From the NCBI RefSeq assembly GCF_001039355.2, contig NW_019775388.1, positions 142,861 through 206,860 on the forward strand: a DNA stretch of 64,000 bases, in the 5' to 3' direction. Positions 11,738 to 23,897 of this stretch are shown here, piece by piece (position 1 is the first letter of the stretch; each line of letters starts with the position of its first letter). This DNA comes from Lingula anatina. Taxonomy: Eukaryota; Brachiopoda; Lingulata; Lingulida; Lingulidae. A model generated the notes under the pieces. The model was not told the origin of the DNA. It did not search any database and saw only the letters and a list, made by a program, of their open reading frames with translations. Position numbers and translations under genes: made by a program.

Positions 11738-14424
11738 AATGGAAATATATCCCCTGTAGGTGCTGTCTACTACTCTGTATATATACGTTTCTAAGGCAGT
11801 TCTATCTAATACTCGTATAATGTCCTAAATCAATCACCTGTGGAACATGAAGTTCATCGTAACGTGTACCCGTGACGAGTCATCGCTGGCTTGTTAGCTC
11901 TCGTACTCTGCCGTCGGTTCTCCTTCTTGTGAACATCTTAATCATGGCCCATTAAGGCTTCATATGGACGAGTTTCGCAGGAGAAATCGTGTGTATATAG
12001 ATCCTTGTTAACAGCACTTCTGCCAATTTCTACCGAGGCTAAAGCAAATAGACTGTGTGATTTCACACTAGCGCGATCCAATGACCGACGTTGTTATTCT
12101 AACTCGCCCCGCCCCTTGGCATGCTCGATTATCACAACGACAAAACGACCTTAATGATTATGAGCTGTCAATCAATGCCGCGCGCTGCCCCCAACGTGGA
12201 TAACGCAGACGCTTACCGCTGGTGGTATGTATCACGCTTTCGAGGCGGAAATAATCGCTAGGTACACCAGAGACGCCGAGATACTTTCTCCCTGGTAAAA
12301 GAGAAAGCGCACTGCGGCACACAGTGACTGGAGCATTCTGACAGTATTTTTTTACTCCTGAAATAAACACTCTTTCATCGATTGAGAAACGGTAGAGTCG
12401 ACGTCACCCGTAGGATTGTATTTTTAGCTGGTAGTTTTCAGACCCCATGAACACGTTTTTTGTCAGACGTGATAACATAGCTGTGGACTCAGATAAACAC
12501 TCCGGCAGGTTCCCCGCAAAGACGGACTATTATGTTGCACCTTTAGGTTCGCTTGTTGAAAGAAATGCGTAGCCAAAATGACTTGTTTTCTATTTTTTCT
12601 TATAACTACGGGCTTAAAGAATGCATGCAATGAAACATAAAATTTATGCCGGTGTATCTGCAATGTGAGCCGAAGCCGCACAAACAGTACTCATGATTTA
12701 TATCAACAAACTGACAAACGTAATCTCACAGCGTTCTAAATACCTTAATTTGAGTTAAATACGGCCTTATCGTATGTACGCCAATCAGGACATGTCAGTG
12801 ATATGATAGTGCAGCGACGCTCACGACATCTATTGGTGTATTTGTACTGGAAATGACAGCGTTGGAGTGAAATGTCTCAAAAACGAGCAAGCCATACCGA
12901 ATAAACCTGAGAAAATGCAACTTATTGCACAAGTCTTTCGTCATCAACTAATTCCTTAAATTTACCGTGTTTCTTCTTTCGGACCTTATACTTAATGCCA
13001 GTCAGAAGTTTATTTGATTAGTAGATTTTTTTATTCGTCGCTAGCCATTGTTACAGTTGAGCATCATAGCAGCAGTTTGTAGTTTGTTCCAGCTGAGCAT
13101 AGTAGAATTTTGTACTGTTCACTATATAAATGTCTTTAAACAAGCCATCGACAGTGAAAAAGTGCAATTGTCATTCCTGCATGTGCGTATGTGCGTGTGT
13201 GTGTGTTGAAGTCACTAGTGAGTTCAGTGTCAGCAAGCGTATGCATGTGCTTGCACCTGTACATAGGATAACATGGCATTTTTATAGCTTTTAAAAAGAG
13301 ATGATACAATTTTATTCACGAAACATTACTACAGAAAGGGAGTTTATCGATCGTTTTTGTCTGATTCTATTCAATATTATCGCAATGGACAGAATATTAG
13401 AAGGGTATTGCGACTTAATTCATCTCAACTAACACAATTAGATCCAGGATAACATCGATATCTGAGATTTCGTTTGCTGTCAACCAAATACGGCAATATG
13501 TTTCTTCCAAACGAAATCTGAGGAGGCAGAAATGCCGATATGAGAAATCCGATAAAAAGACGCACATATCATATATCAGTAAGTCCTTTCTTCGTCTTCT
13601 TTTTCTTTCCTTTTTTCTTACAAAGAAATACATTCCTTCGATTTCAATTGCTATTTGACTGTAAGACGTAATGCTCTACTAATTCAGTCGGCGATTAAGA
13701 AACAGGAGGTTCATTTAGAAACGGATTAAGACAGAAACCAGTCATAGATCAGATGAAAAGTCTGCAGGATAAAGATAAAGGATAAACAAATATGCTTGGT
13801 ATAATACAAAAAAGATGAAAAGGAGCACTAGCGGATCAAGGGTATGGAGAAGGTGACAATGATTGTAGTGGTAGTGGTTGGGAGGGTAAAAAAATCTAAA
13901 AATTTATTGCCCTATCCCCTCTCAAACACAATGGATATACACGAGACATGATTCTCTGGATCTGCCAATGCACAGTCTAAGTCAATTGCAGATTGAAGAT
14001 GTCCTCTTTCATTCTGATAAGAAACCAAAGCTGTGGTCGCAGGAATAAAAGTACGAGTCTTGAAACTGGGTCTCGGTATCTATAGTGTCATTAAAGTTGA
14101 TGGCGGTGATACAGACACATGAGCGGGGTTGAATGTGTTGTGGGTTGGAACAGGGATAGTATTTTTTCAATGACTGGTGTCTACTTCTTCATTTAGTCGT
14201 TTAGTTTATACATAATAACTCCAATATGCAAATTGATTTTGTGTATTGTCTATTGAACGTTTAAATAGGAGCCATGATAGAACGTTGTCGTTATTTAATA
14301 ATGATTATTATTCTGCACTTTCATGTTTTATAATGTGAATGAAAAGATAAAAAGAAAATAGTAAATAGTAATAAAAAGAATAATTATTATTTTATGATTA
14401 TTAATGCTTTGTGAGCATGCTCTG
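11738..14424. other. Upstream region of the frizzled gene, no gene seen
   Basis: I find no coding exon with splice support. There is a short (TG)n run near 13190-13206. Presumably FZD4 5' UTR or promoter and intergenic DNA. Confidence 0.5.
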
Positions 14425-15041
14425 CAGGGCCGTAGCGTCCGGGGGGGCAGGGGTGCCAAAAAATAATCGCAAAGGTAAAAAAAAAAAAATTGCAAAGTTG
14501 GTATTAATTCTGTGAGAAAATGCACGGATTGGCTCTCTTGCTTGTCCACAGAAGAAGAAACGTTATTCCTGATCCTGAGACAATCTACGAAATGAAGTCC
14601 AATTGGCGTGTTGTGTTGAAAAATGACTGTACTTATGGCAAAATGAACCCACAATTTCTGACTTCTGATTGAGCAATAAATAACAGTTAAAATGCACCAG
14701 AATGCNGAGAAAAATGCACGGATTGGCTCTCTTGCTTGTCCACAGAAGAAGAAACGTTATTCCTGATTCTGAGACAATCTACGAAATGAAGTCCAATTGG
14801 CGTGTTGTGTTGAAAAATGACTGTACTTATGGCAAAATGAACCCACAATTTCTGACTTCTGATTGAGCAATAAATAACAGTTAAAATGCACCAGAATGCA
14901 GTATTATACATACAGTTTTTAAAAAAATTTCCACACCGTGAGAGGGGGACACCCCCTCCCACACCCTCCCCCCCTCGGGCCCTTTGCCCCCTCGTGTGTG
15001 CATACTGCCCCCCCTGGCATTTTCCTCAGGCTACGGCCCTG
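14425..15041. mobile_element. Non-autonomous DNA transposon with CAGGGCCGTAGC termini
   Basis: Left end CAGGGCCGTAGC at 14425, with the reverse complement at 15030-15041. No transposase frame. The CAGGG-type ends resemble hAT-like elements; a clear 8-bp target duplication is not visible. Its length is inflated by about 193 bp by the duplicated contig end around the N at 14705, so the true element is probably near 425 bp. Confidence 0.65.
14513..14899. repeat. Near-identical 190-bp repeat flanking a single N
   Basis: 14513-14704 and 14707-14899 are the same sequence with one or two differences, on either side of the N at 14705. This is the pattern of an unmerged contig overlap rather than a biological tandem repeat. 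Confidence 0.85.
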
Positions 15042-15548
15042 CATATCTTTTAATTTATTTTCTTTCACAAAATATGTAGTACTATTGATGAAGCGTCACA
15101 GAATACGAATTTTGTTCTAAACACGTTTTCCATATAAATTTTTTATAATTCCTATCGTCCGCAGAAGAAAATATGATGCTTTCATTGTAATTGTGGTTCT
15201 TTATGGTGCTAAATCTGGGGTGGCGTACGATTTTCTATGTACAACTAACATTTTGATTGTTCTAAACACGACATGTCTTATCCATAAGTGGTACACGCTG
15301 GTACAAAATCACGTCTAATGCGTTTTAAGAATCAAAATACAACCGTCTCCCCCATTCCAGAGACAAAAATAACTAGATGGTGTCAATGGGTAGCCATCGC
15401 ATATCCCCGCACTTCCCCATATTATCAAGAGCACCTCACCCCTAGGGACCACTTACCACACATGCACGTACACACGCACGTACGCACACACATACACACA
15501 CATCTCTGCTTCATCCAAAGGTATTTAAAAAAATATATATACAATGTG

Positions 15549-16049
15549 AAAAGAATTTAGAATCAAGCCCCCTCCCCCCCCCCCCCCCCCCCCCCGGGGA
15601 CAGCCCAATCCCCTGTGGGACTAAAATTCCAAAATGCCCATGCACATCCCTGATGATGGGTCTACCAATTCCAAAAGTTTCAGTTTCCTATCTGTAATGG
15701 TCTAAGAGGAGATAGTGAAAATTACAATGTTATAAGAATTTAGAATCAACCATCCCCCCGGGGGCAGCCCAACCTCCTGTGGCACTAAAATTCCAAAATG
15801 CCCATGCACATCCCTGATGATGGATCTTCCAATTCCCATAGTTTCAATTTCCAATCTCTAACGGTCTAGGAGGAGATAGCAGAAATTACATTGTCATAAG
15901 AATTTTGAATCAACTACCCCCAGGGACAGCCCAACCCCCTGTTGCACTAAAATTCCAAAATGCCCATGCACATCCCTGATGATGGGTCTACCAATCCCCA
16001 AAGTTTCAACTTCCTACCTGCAATAGTCTAGGAGGAGATAGCGGAAATT
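15549..16049 (+). repeat. Three tandem copies of a ~163-bp unit
   Basis: The landmark CCAAAATGCCCATGCACATC starts at 15629, 15793 and 15955 (spacings 164 and 162). Each unit also has a C-rich block, AATTTAGAATCAA and GGAGATAG. A poly-C run interrupts the first copy. The array is followed by ACGGACGGGCGGGATAA. No coding frame is kept across the units. Confidence 0.9.
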
Positions 16050-16326
16050 ACTAACACACAGACGCACGGACGGGCGGGATAACATGATCCCCGACTTTTG
16101 TCCCTAAAGTGCGGGGATAATAATATTTAAATAAATAAATAAATAAAAAAGTTCCAGCTTTACCCGTTTAATAAAGTGCTGTGCATTCGAAGTGCGCTCC
16201 AACTATTGAGGTCTGCAGAGACTGCGAACTGTTTCAAAAGCATTTACCCAGATGATGTAAATTACAAATAATAATAATAATAAAGGAATAAAACAAATGT
16301 TTTTTTAATTTAAAAAGGGCAAGTAG

Positions 16327-16901
16327 CAGGGGCGGATCCAGGATTATTTGAAGGGGGGGGGGGGGGGGGCCGGGGGGGNNNNNNNNNNNNNNNNNNNNNN
16401 NNNNNNNNNNNNNNNNNNNNNNNNNNNNNNNNNNNNNNNNNNNNNNNNNNNNNNNNNNNNNNNNNNNNNNNNNNNNNNNNNNNNNNNNNNNNNNNNNNNN
16501 NNNNNNNNNNNNNNNNNNNNNNNNNNNNNNNNNNNNNNNNNNNNNNNNNNNNNNNNNNNNNNNNNNNNNNNNNNNNNNNNNNNNNNNNNNNNNNNNNNNN
16601 NNNNNNNNNNNNNNNNNNNNNNNNNNNNNNNNNNNNNNNNNNNNNNNNNNNNNNNNNNNNNNNNNNNNNNNNNNNNNNNNNNNNNNNNNNNNNNNNNNNN
16701 NNNNNNNNNNNNNNNNNNNNNNNNCCCCCCCCCCCCCCCCCAAGCGGGCCCCGAAAATATTCGGTATTTTAGAGGGCGAACGGTGCCATTTGTACGGTTT
16801 AGAACTATGATCCAGCAAGTCAAAATTCTAATTTTAAGAGGGGACTAAAAATCGAAGGGGGGGATCAGGACCCCGCTGACCCCCCGATAAATCCGCCACT
16901 G
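16327..16901. mobile_element. Non-autonomous DNA transposon with CAGGGGCGGATCC ends, containing a gap
   Basis: Left end CAGGGGCGGATCCAGGATTA and right end GATAAATCCGCCACTG form imperfect inverted repeats. AGTAG is repeated at 16322-16326 and 16902-16906 as a likely target duplication. The interior is mostly an assembly gap (N 16379-16724) flanked by poly-G and poly-C runs, so coding capacity cannot be assessed. Confidence 0.7.
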
Positions 16902-18257
16902 AGTAGTGAGGGAAAAAAACAAGTTTCTTAAAGTCTGCTACCTTTTAAATAAGAAGAAAAAACACAATGAACTAAATTTTAAACCTTCGTAACTGTCGCT
17001 CGAAGCTCCGTCTCACATTCTCCGATCGATGTTGTTTATTTCTTACTAAATTAGAAAACTTGCAACTTGCCAGAAAGCGAGTATGATATCTAAATATCGG
17101 AAAATGTCTAGAATGTTTATTTCAAATAACCCAGATAGATAGATATTATATACTGCGTCATGAGCAGAGAGTAGGCTACAATTTTACAATCCCAGAATAT
17201 AGGCCTACAGCAAATATATAGACAGCCAACCTAGTAAAAACAAATTTATAATTTCGCTCATGCTAGCCACGTCAAGATGGGCTTAATAAAACGGTTACTC
17301 AAAGTAAACATCAAGAAAATAAACTGTTTACCACTAATTGTGTCAAACGCACACATCATGTGTGGGCCCGTCTCGCCAAAGATATCCCACCGAGCTAAAA
17401 TCTAGCTCAGAATACTCCTGGCGTTTACAGGTTATCATAGAACAAAAAGACACAAGTTCATTATATAACATTAAACAATACTTTTAAAATAGTAAAGAGA
17501 GAGAGAGAGAAGTATTAAAATATCAGGTTTGAATATTTTCATGTGATATGAGAAGGGCTCTCTTTTCTCAACATTTCTGAGTAAATATCAGCAAATATAA
17601 GTAACAACCCCAACGTTTATCTCCCCGGATCCCCAGAAGGTGGCGTTATAGTTGTAGTCCGTAATGTTATATCGAATGCTTGTGGTTTCCCATTTCTGTC
17701 AGTAAAATAACAATATTTTATATTTTACTGCATGTACAGAGTGAAACGTCAACGTGGAACATTGCCCATCAGCAGCAAACGATGGACGAATAATTAAAGG
17801 TCGCAAATTAAACGGATCTATATACAAACATAATTTCGTAGATTGCAGGTAATTTAACATACGCACCAGATTTTAAAATTTGTAACGCTAATAACGTTAT
17901 TATTTCATGTAAATGTAACCATAAAAGTAGAGATAATAATAATAATAATGAAGATGATGATGATGATATTTATAAGAATTTGTCTGTTTTCGGCATTGCG
18001 GTTACATGTTAAATTACATCTGTATTTGGTGTTGGTAAATAATATAATTGATGCATTTTGTGATTTACAAGATTTACTAACATAACCTGCATTGCAAAAC
18101 AAGATTTTTAAAAACCTGGAAATGTCAGAGACTGATTATTTTGAACTTCTAAGATACTAAGATACCCGGTACATGTATACAGGTATGATCTACATTTCCC
18201 ATTTTCTTTAAATGCACTGTGAATTCTCATACTGTATAATTTGTTTCATCTTTCTAG
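16902..18257. other. Upstream region of ARFRP1, no gene seen
   Basis: No supported exon. There is a short GA run (about 17498-17508) and AAT/GAT trinucleotide runs at 17934-17968. A 5' UTR exon of ARFRP1 may lie here, because the first coding exon starts one base after an acceptor (TTTCTAG at 18251-18257). Confidence 0.5.
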
Positions 18258-18258
18258 G

Positions 18259-20916
18259 ATGTTCACTCTTCTGTCAGGTCTCTACAAGTACATGTGCCAG
18301 AAGGATGAATATTTTGTTGTGATCCTGGGACTTGATAATGCGGGGAAAACAGTAGATAGATTTCTTATTACATAATATTAATAATAGGCAGATCAACTAC
18401 TGTTAGCATAGTTATCAGGGCTCATTGTAGCATGGTTAATTTAAGACTGAAAATGCTGTTATTTGGCTAAAAATTTTCAGATCAATTTATTTCCCTACCT
18501 TTTTATATGATGTGGATCAAAATTGTGATTTGTTGTTTGGCTAAAGAAAATTATATTCAGGAATGAGCCTGGTATATACCAATCTATGTACAGTCATAGT
18601 CACTTCAGTTTACGTATGAAGTATGAAACTCGGGATTTAACCCACGTTTGTGTGTGTGTGTGTGTGTGTGTGTTAAAACTGCACCTTCACAAAATGTCTG
18701 CACCTTATATTTGCTATTTACCTGATAAATTAAGATCTAGAACTTATTGTGAAATTCAGCAATTTCTTCCTTGCGCACATTTTTACAAATACATGTATGT
18801 ACTAGTATGGATATGGATTGTTTTAGATATTTAACCACATAGTGAAAGCATAATCTCTCTGTTATACTTTTCAGACATATTTAGAGAAAACCCAGACAGT
18901 GTTCAACAAAAATTACAAAGGAGTTAACCTGAATAAGATTACCACAACTGTTGGTCTTAATAGTAAGTTGGAGCTTTTAAAATGTAGGTCATTTTGGCTA
19001 GATACTCTGGTAAAACAGTTATAACTGTACATTTTTGAAAACATTGCAGTAAAAATTCAAAGAATTTGATTCAGATTGATTATCCACAGTTATATTTCTG
19101 TTCTTTGTAAGAAAAAAATGAAAAGTTTGCTCTAATTGAGAACCCACTATGCCTTTTAAGTTTCACTTTAAGGATTGATAAAGAGACTTTTCAATTCTAT
19201 ATTTTAGTTGGAAAGATAGATGTTAAATCTGTACGCTTGAACTTCTGGGATTTAGGAGGGCAGGAAGAATTACAGTCACTTTGGGATAAGGTAACTTTTA
19301 TTCCATTTTTTCTTGAATTTTTGATATCCGTACAATAAAAATGCCAACAGAGTTGAAAGTCAAGCCAGTTTCGATTTGGTTTGAATCAGAAGCCTGTTTG
19401 GGCTTCCTTGAAAAAGCATAGTTTTACTGTCTATAGTATGTCTCTCTCCTTTGTGTTGAAGGGCCTCTAAGAAAGCAATACTTAACATAAAGATGATATA
19501 AGTTGATGGCTCATTTTAAAATAATTTAATTAATGATACTAAACAGATTTGATAATTTTCAGTATTATGCAGAGTGCCATGCTGTTATCTATATGGTGGA
19601 TGGAGCTGACAGGGGAAGGATTGTGGAGTCCAAACAAACATTTGGTGAATACAGAGTACAACAATATTATTTAACTTTCATTCTTTTTGTTAAATGATGT
19701 AATGAGTGTTTGAGATAACTAGGGTGTTTTTTATATTTTGGACAAAAATGATTTTTATCTGTGCAATAAGATAACATCATGGGCTCGAAAATTTTATAAT
19801 AAAAATTGTCTTAAGATTTTCTGAATGAAAGGATTGTCCCGTTGATAAAGATATTCAGAATTTCAAAGTTTGTAGGTCCATAGAGCAATGATAGCTTTGC
19901 AACATAAAATTGCCAAAGACTCCAAAATTCAATTTCTGATTATCCATTTTCAGTTTCATGTCTTAATAGCTTGTCAGGAGTCCCAAAATCAATGCTTTAA
20001 TTATGTAACAAAATTGTGTTTTATATGGTGAAAATGAAGATAGTTTTGCCAAACAGCCTATCAGTTTTATGACATGATATGATTTTGTGTTTCAGACAAA
20101 ATGATTACTAGTAGTGCTCTAGACAGTGTTCCATTACTTGTGGTTGTAAATAAACAGGATCTAGAGGTAAAGAATCAGGAGAAAATGACCTCAAAATTTA
20201 AGAAAATTTTAATTGTGCTTTTTTGATTGATTTTTTTTATTTACTGTGCGACTTAATAGGAAATGTTGTGCATCTGTTGTGATGGGACATACATTTGATG
20301 TAATTTGCTTTTTGTGTAGGGATTTGATCTTTTGATTTTCCACTTTTTCAGGAATGCATGAGTGTGGCAGAAGTGAAAGAGGTGTTCAACACAAGTGCCC
20401 ACAAGATTGGGCGCAGAAGCTGCCATTTGCTTGGGGCAAGTGCATTAAATGGGTAAGTTAAACTTTTTTTTAGATTTAAGTTTGATATGTGAACACCATG
20501 CAAAAGTGAAAAAAAAAGCAATCACAATTTTAAGCAAAAAGAAAATTTCGTTTCTGTTGTTTTTCTACAGCTCTTTTTAAGTCAGATAGGTTTGGTGAAG
20601 TTGAAGACATCTTTCACCTTAAAGTAATGAGACTCATCTCAACCTTGGACTCATTAAAAACTAGGCATAGTATTCTGGGTCCAAGTCTGAAGAAGTGGTA
20701 TTTTCAAGCAAAGTTGATAAGTTGCAGTTGGAAATGGCCTGATTACCTATGTAATTAAAACTTATTCAGGACTGATTTAACTTTTATCAATTACTAATGT
20801 CTCTTATTTTACTTGCACATTTCAGTGAGGGTATAGATGAAGGTATTCACTGGGTAGTGACTGCAGTGGAGGCAAATAGCCAGAGGAGACCACCCACAGA
20901 AAAAGAGATCAGTTAA
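18259..20916 (+). CDS. ARFRP1: ARFRP1, ADP-ribosylation factor-related GTPase (complete)
   Basis: ARF-like GTPase of the trans-Golgi network that recruits ARL1, golgins and AP-1. Seven coding exons: 18259-18351, 18875-18962, 19208-19290, 19563-19644, 20096-20166, 20352-20452, 20826-20916, all phases consistent, giving 202 aa (201 in human). G1 GLDNAGKT, switch I NKITTTVGLN, G3 WDLGGQEELQSLWDK, G4 NKQD and G5-region GASALNG are present. The N-terminus is MFTLLSGLYKYM, without the Gly2 myristoylation site of ARFs, as is normal for ARFRP1. The start matches the family exactly. Confidence 0.97.
18649..18673. repeat. (TG)n microsatellite
   Basis: About 12 TG units in ARFRP1 intron 1. Confidence 0.9.
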
Positions 20917-23314
20917 TGTGATGGCCTGAAAAGAAACTTTCTTGGTTGTTCATGCATGCTGGCAGAGTTGACCATAACTTCCAGTGCAATAACACATTCT
21001 CGTTGACGTCCATAAGGGTTAACTTCAATGTGATAATTAAATGAAAAAAACATTTTGACCTTACACTGGATGGCCTACTTCAGAATCTGAAAAGGCTTTT
21101 TATAGTGAGACACAGGTTATGACATAGAACATTATGGATGACTTGAGACTTTTACACTGGACTTGCAATCACTTGGAAAAAGAATTTTGGTAAACTCTCA
21201 TTAACGTTCAACAAAGGAAGAGGGTGCAATTTTCTTGTTCATTAAAACTGATATGAATTTGATGTTGAATATCAAATATGAAGAGGGGTGCAAGTGGAAA
21301 AATATGTGTAATGAGTGGACACAAGCCCAGTGTAACAGGGGGGGGGGTTCAATTACAAAAATTCAAATATGGACCTAAGTGGATGAGGAAAATAAATATA
21401 AATTGACTTTTCATTCTATGGAGAACAGGAAATATTAAAAGCTGACAGGCATGCAGCAATTTTAAACATGCACTTTTGTCTAATTATTTCTCAATCAAAT
21501 TGTTGAACATTTAAAAAAAATGTATATTTAATAAAGGATGGGAGTGGACAAATTTGTTGGTGACCATGCCCATTTAGTTACACCATATAAAATTTGGGAC
21601 ATTTACCAATAGGTCAGGTGGGTTTGGTTAGTAAGGCAATATTGGTTTTATAGAGTTGAGGGTGGGTAAATTTCAGGAGACCACAAAAGATTAAGGTGTA
21701 CAAAGGAGTTAGGATCCTGCTAACAGTTTGCTTATTAAGTTTTTTCTTTTTAATGGGTTGTTTAATCAATTTGTGAACAGTGAGGGGGGGGGGGGGGCTG
21801 AGCAAAATATTGTTACACACAACAAATGAATCAAATAAAATGTATAACAGATTCAAGAGCTATTACTGATGACAAACTTGTTCTTTTGACAAAATGTGTT
21901 AGTTTCTGTTCAGTGTAAAATTAGTTTTGAGTGCAATAAGTGGATTTTAAAAAAATCTACACTTTTAATTATTTTTATTTCAATATTTGTTTAATGTAGG
22001 AAATAATCATGGTTACAAGAAACAAGGAGCTGCAGCCATTATTTCAGTTTTATTCAGTTATGATGTCCAAATTTATTTATGCAAAGGAATTACCACATGC
22101 TAAGAAACATACAAGGATGGAAAAGGCAATTTAACCAAAGAATTTTGCAAAGAATATTTTGCAGGTCAAACAGGCAACCGTTGATATGCACTAGTAAATT
22201 GCTGAAGACTAGAAAATTCTGGGCTTCTTTTTTCATGTCAAAGTTATTAATGGTATAATTTAAATCCCTCTGTAAAATTCTGCTAACAGTTGTAAACAAA
22301 TGTAAAGGTTTTATAAATGATATATTTATTGTTGTATTGTTAATAAAAATCCACACACACATCCACACACATGGTAAATATATATATATGTATATATAGA
22401 AAAATGGTTTACAAAATAATAATAACAAAGCACCTTTTCCTTACAGTTCATCTACAGCTTATTGATTATCTTACCTAATATGTGCAAAAAAGTTGTTATT
22501 TACTAAAGTGCTAGTATGATAAAGGCAAATAATATTAAAGACAAAAATTTGTAGAAAATACTTCAGAACAATTCTGAAATTTGTTGTTAAGAGTAACAGA
22601 AGCAAATTACAAAAAAAATTCAATTGACAGGTATCAATTAACAAGACTGTTTTGTTCATGGCAATTAACTTTATATAAATGAAATAAGCTCTAAATCAAA
22701 TTAAAACATTATATGACTAACATCAATTAATTTTCAATTACAGAGAATAGGTATTTGGTACATGAATATGTATTCTTTACAATTTTAGCTTTTGCATGAT
22801 ACCCAAGCGTAAAATGACACATGATTTATATAATTTTGAGCAGGAGAGTTCTCATGGCACACAGTTCATGGAGTGCAATAATAATAATAAAACTCACAAC
22901 ACAATGTACAAAAATATTTGAAAACTGTATACAGTTTCAGTAGGAATAAAATGATACTTCTCCATAAAAACAGGGAAATATTGTCTTGCATGATAAAAAT
23001 TTACCCAGTTTTGCACAAGGAATACCATTTACATTTTAGAATTATTAAAGAAGACTTATTAATGGGAGGATTATTTCATTAAATGTAAATCCATGGAATA
23101 CATGGATGTTGAATATGACTGATCTCTTCTTGTGAATCTGGCAATAACATTTTTGTAATATAATTTGTCATTAGAAGTATACAGTACTATTTTAATGTGG
23201 TAAGTAAGAACTAATAGTAGATTTTTTTCACAAAGATATCATAGCTGAAGACAAATTTGTTTGATCAGGAAATTAATGTGATTCTGCCTTCTTTCACTAG
23301 GAAAAGTGCACTAT
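20917..23314. other. ARFRP1 3' UTR and intergenic interval, no gene seen
   Basis: AT-rich, with a short poly-G run near 21340 and one near 21784. Many stops in all frames. ARFRP1 and XKR converge here, so both 3' UTRs probably occupy part of it. Confidence 0.5.
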
Positions 23315-23572
23315 GGCATCATTCAGAACAGTTTGATTCTCGAAATAACTGATCCGCAGGTCAAATATGGTGGACTCACTTGAAAAAGCAAGGCTCCCTA
23401 ATTCCCTGATGGTCTCCCCAACTCCAGGTAGGGGTCTAGCAATTGAACCTTGAAGCCTAGATTAAAACCATGAGGAGGAGGTGGGGAGACCATTAGGGGA
23501 TTAGGCTGTGTTGCTTTTAAGTGTGGCAGGCTATATTAACTGATCCATGGATCATCTGTTCTGAATGCGGCC
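23315..23572. mobile_element. MITE, family B copy 1
   Basis: Inverted ends GGCATCATTCAGAACAG and CTGTTCTGAATGCGGCC, with inner pairing of CAAATATGGTGG-like and ACTGATCC boxes. TAT flanks both sides (23312-23314 and 23573-23575). No coding capacity. Two more members lie in XKR introns. Confidence 0.75.
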
Positions 23573-23897
23573 TATGGCAGTCAAGATAAAATTAAATGAT
23601 ATCTGAAAGTAAGACATACTGATCTTTTCCTAAGAATTGGATATAGGCTAAGGATGTACAATTGACTTACTCTGCAATGTATGGTTTATCTGTCAACAAT
23701 TGCATTTAAAGATTCCAAACTTTGTCAGGAAGGAGGCAGGAATGTTTGAAATACAAAAAAGAAAATTTACAAGGAGCCCCTTCAATGTTTGACAAGTTGC
23801 AAAACTTAAAAAAAATTACATTTAAAGACACAGTACAAAATGAACTTCTTTCGAGCATTCCACCAAGCCCTACCACTAATGAATCATTTTTTCTCTC

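Noticed and set aside
12158-12681. 70- and 72-aa minus frames upstream of frizzled
   Set aside because: No supported splice sites or family match.
16234-16848. Open frames of 159-194 aa on both strands
   Set aside because: They are made almost wholly of N and poly-G/C translation.
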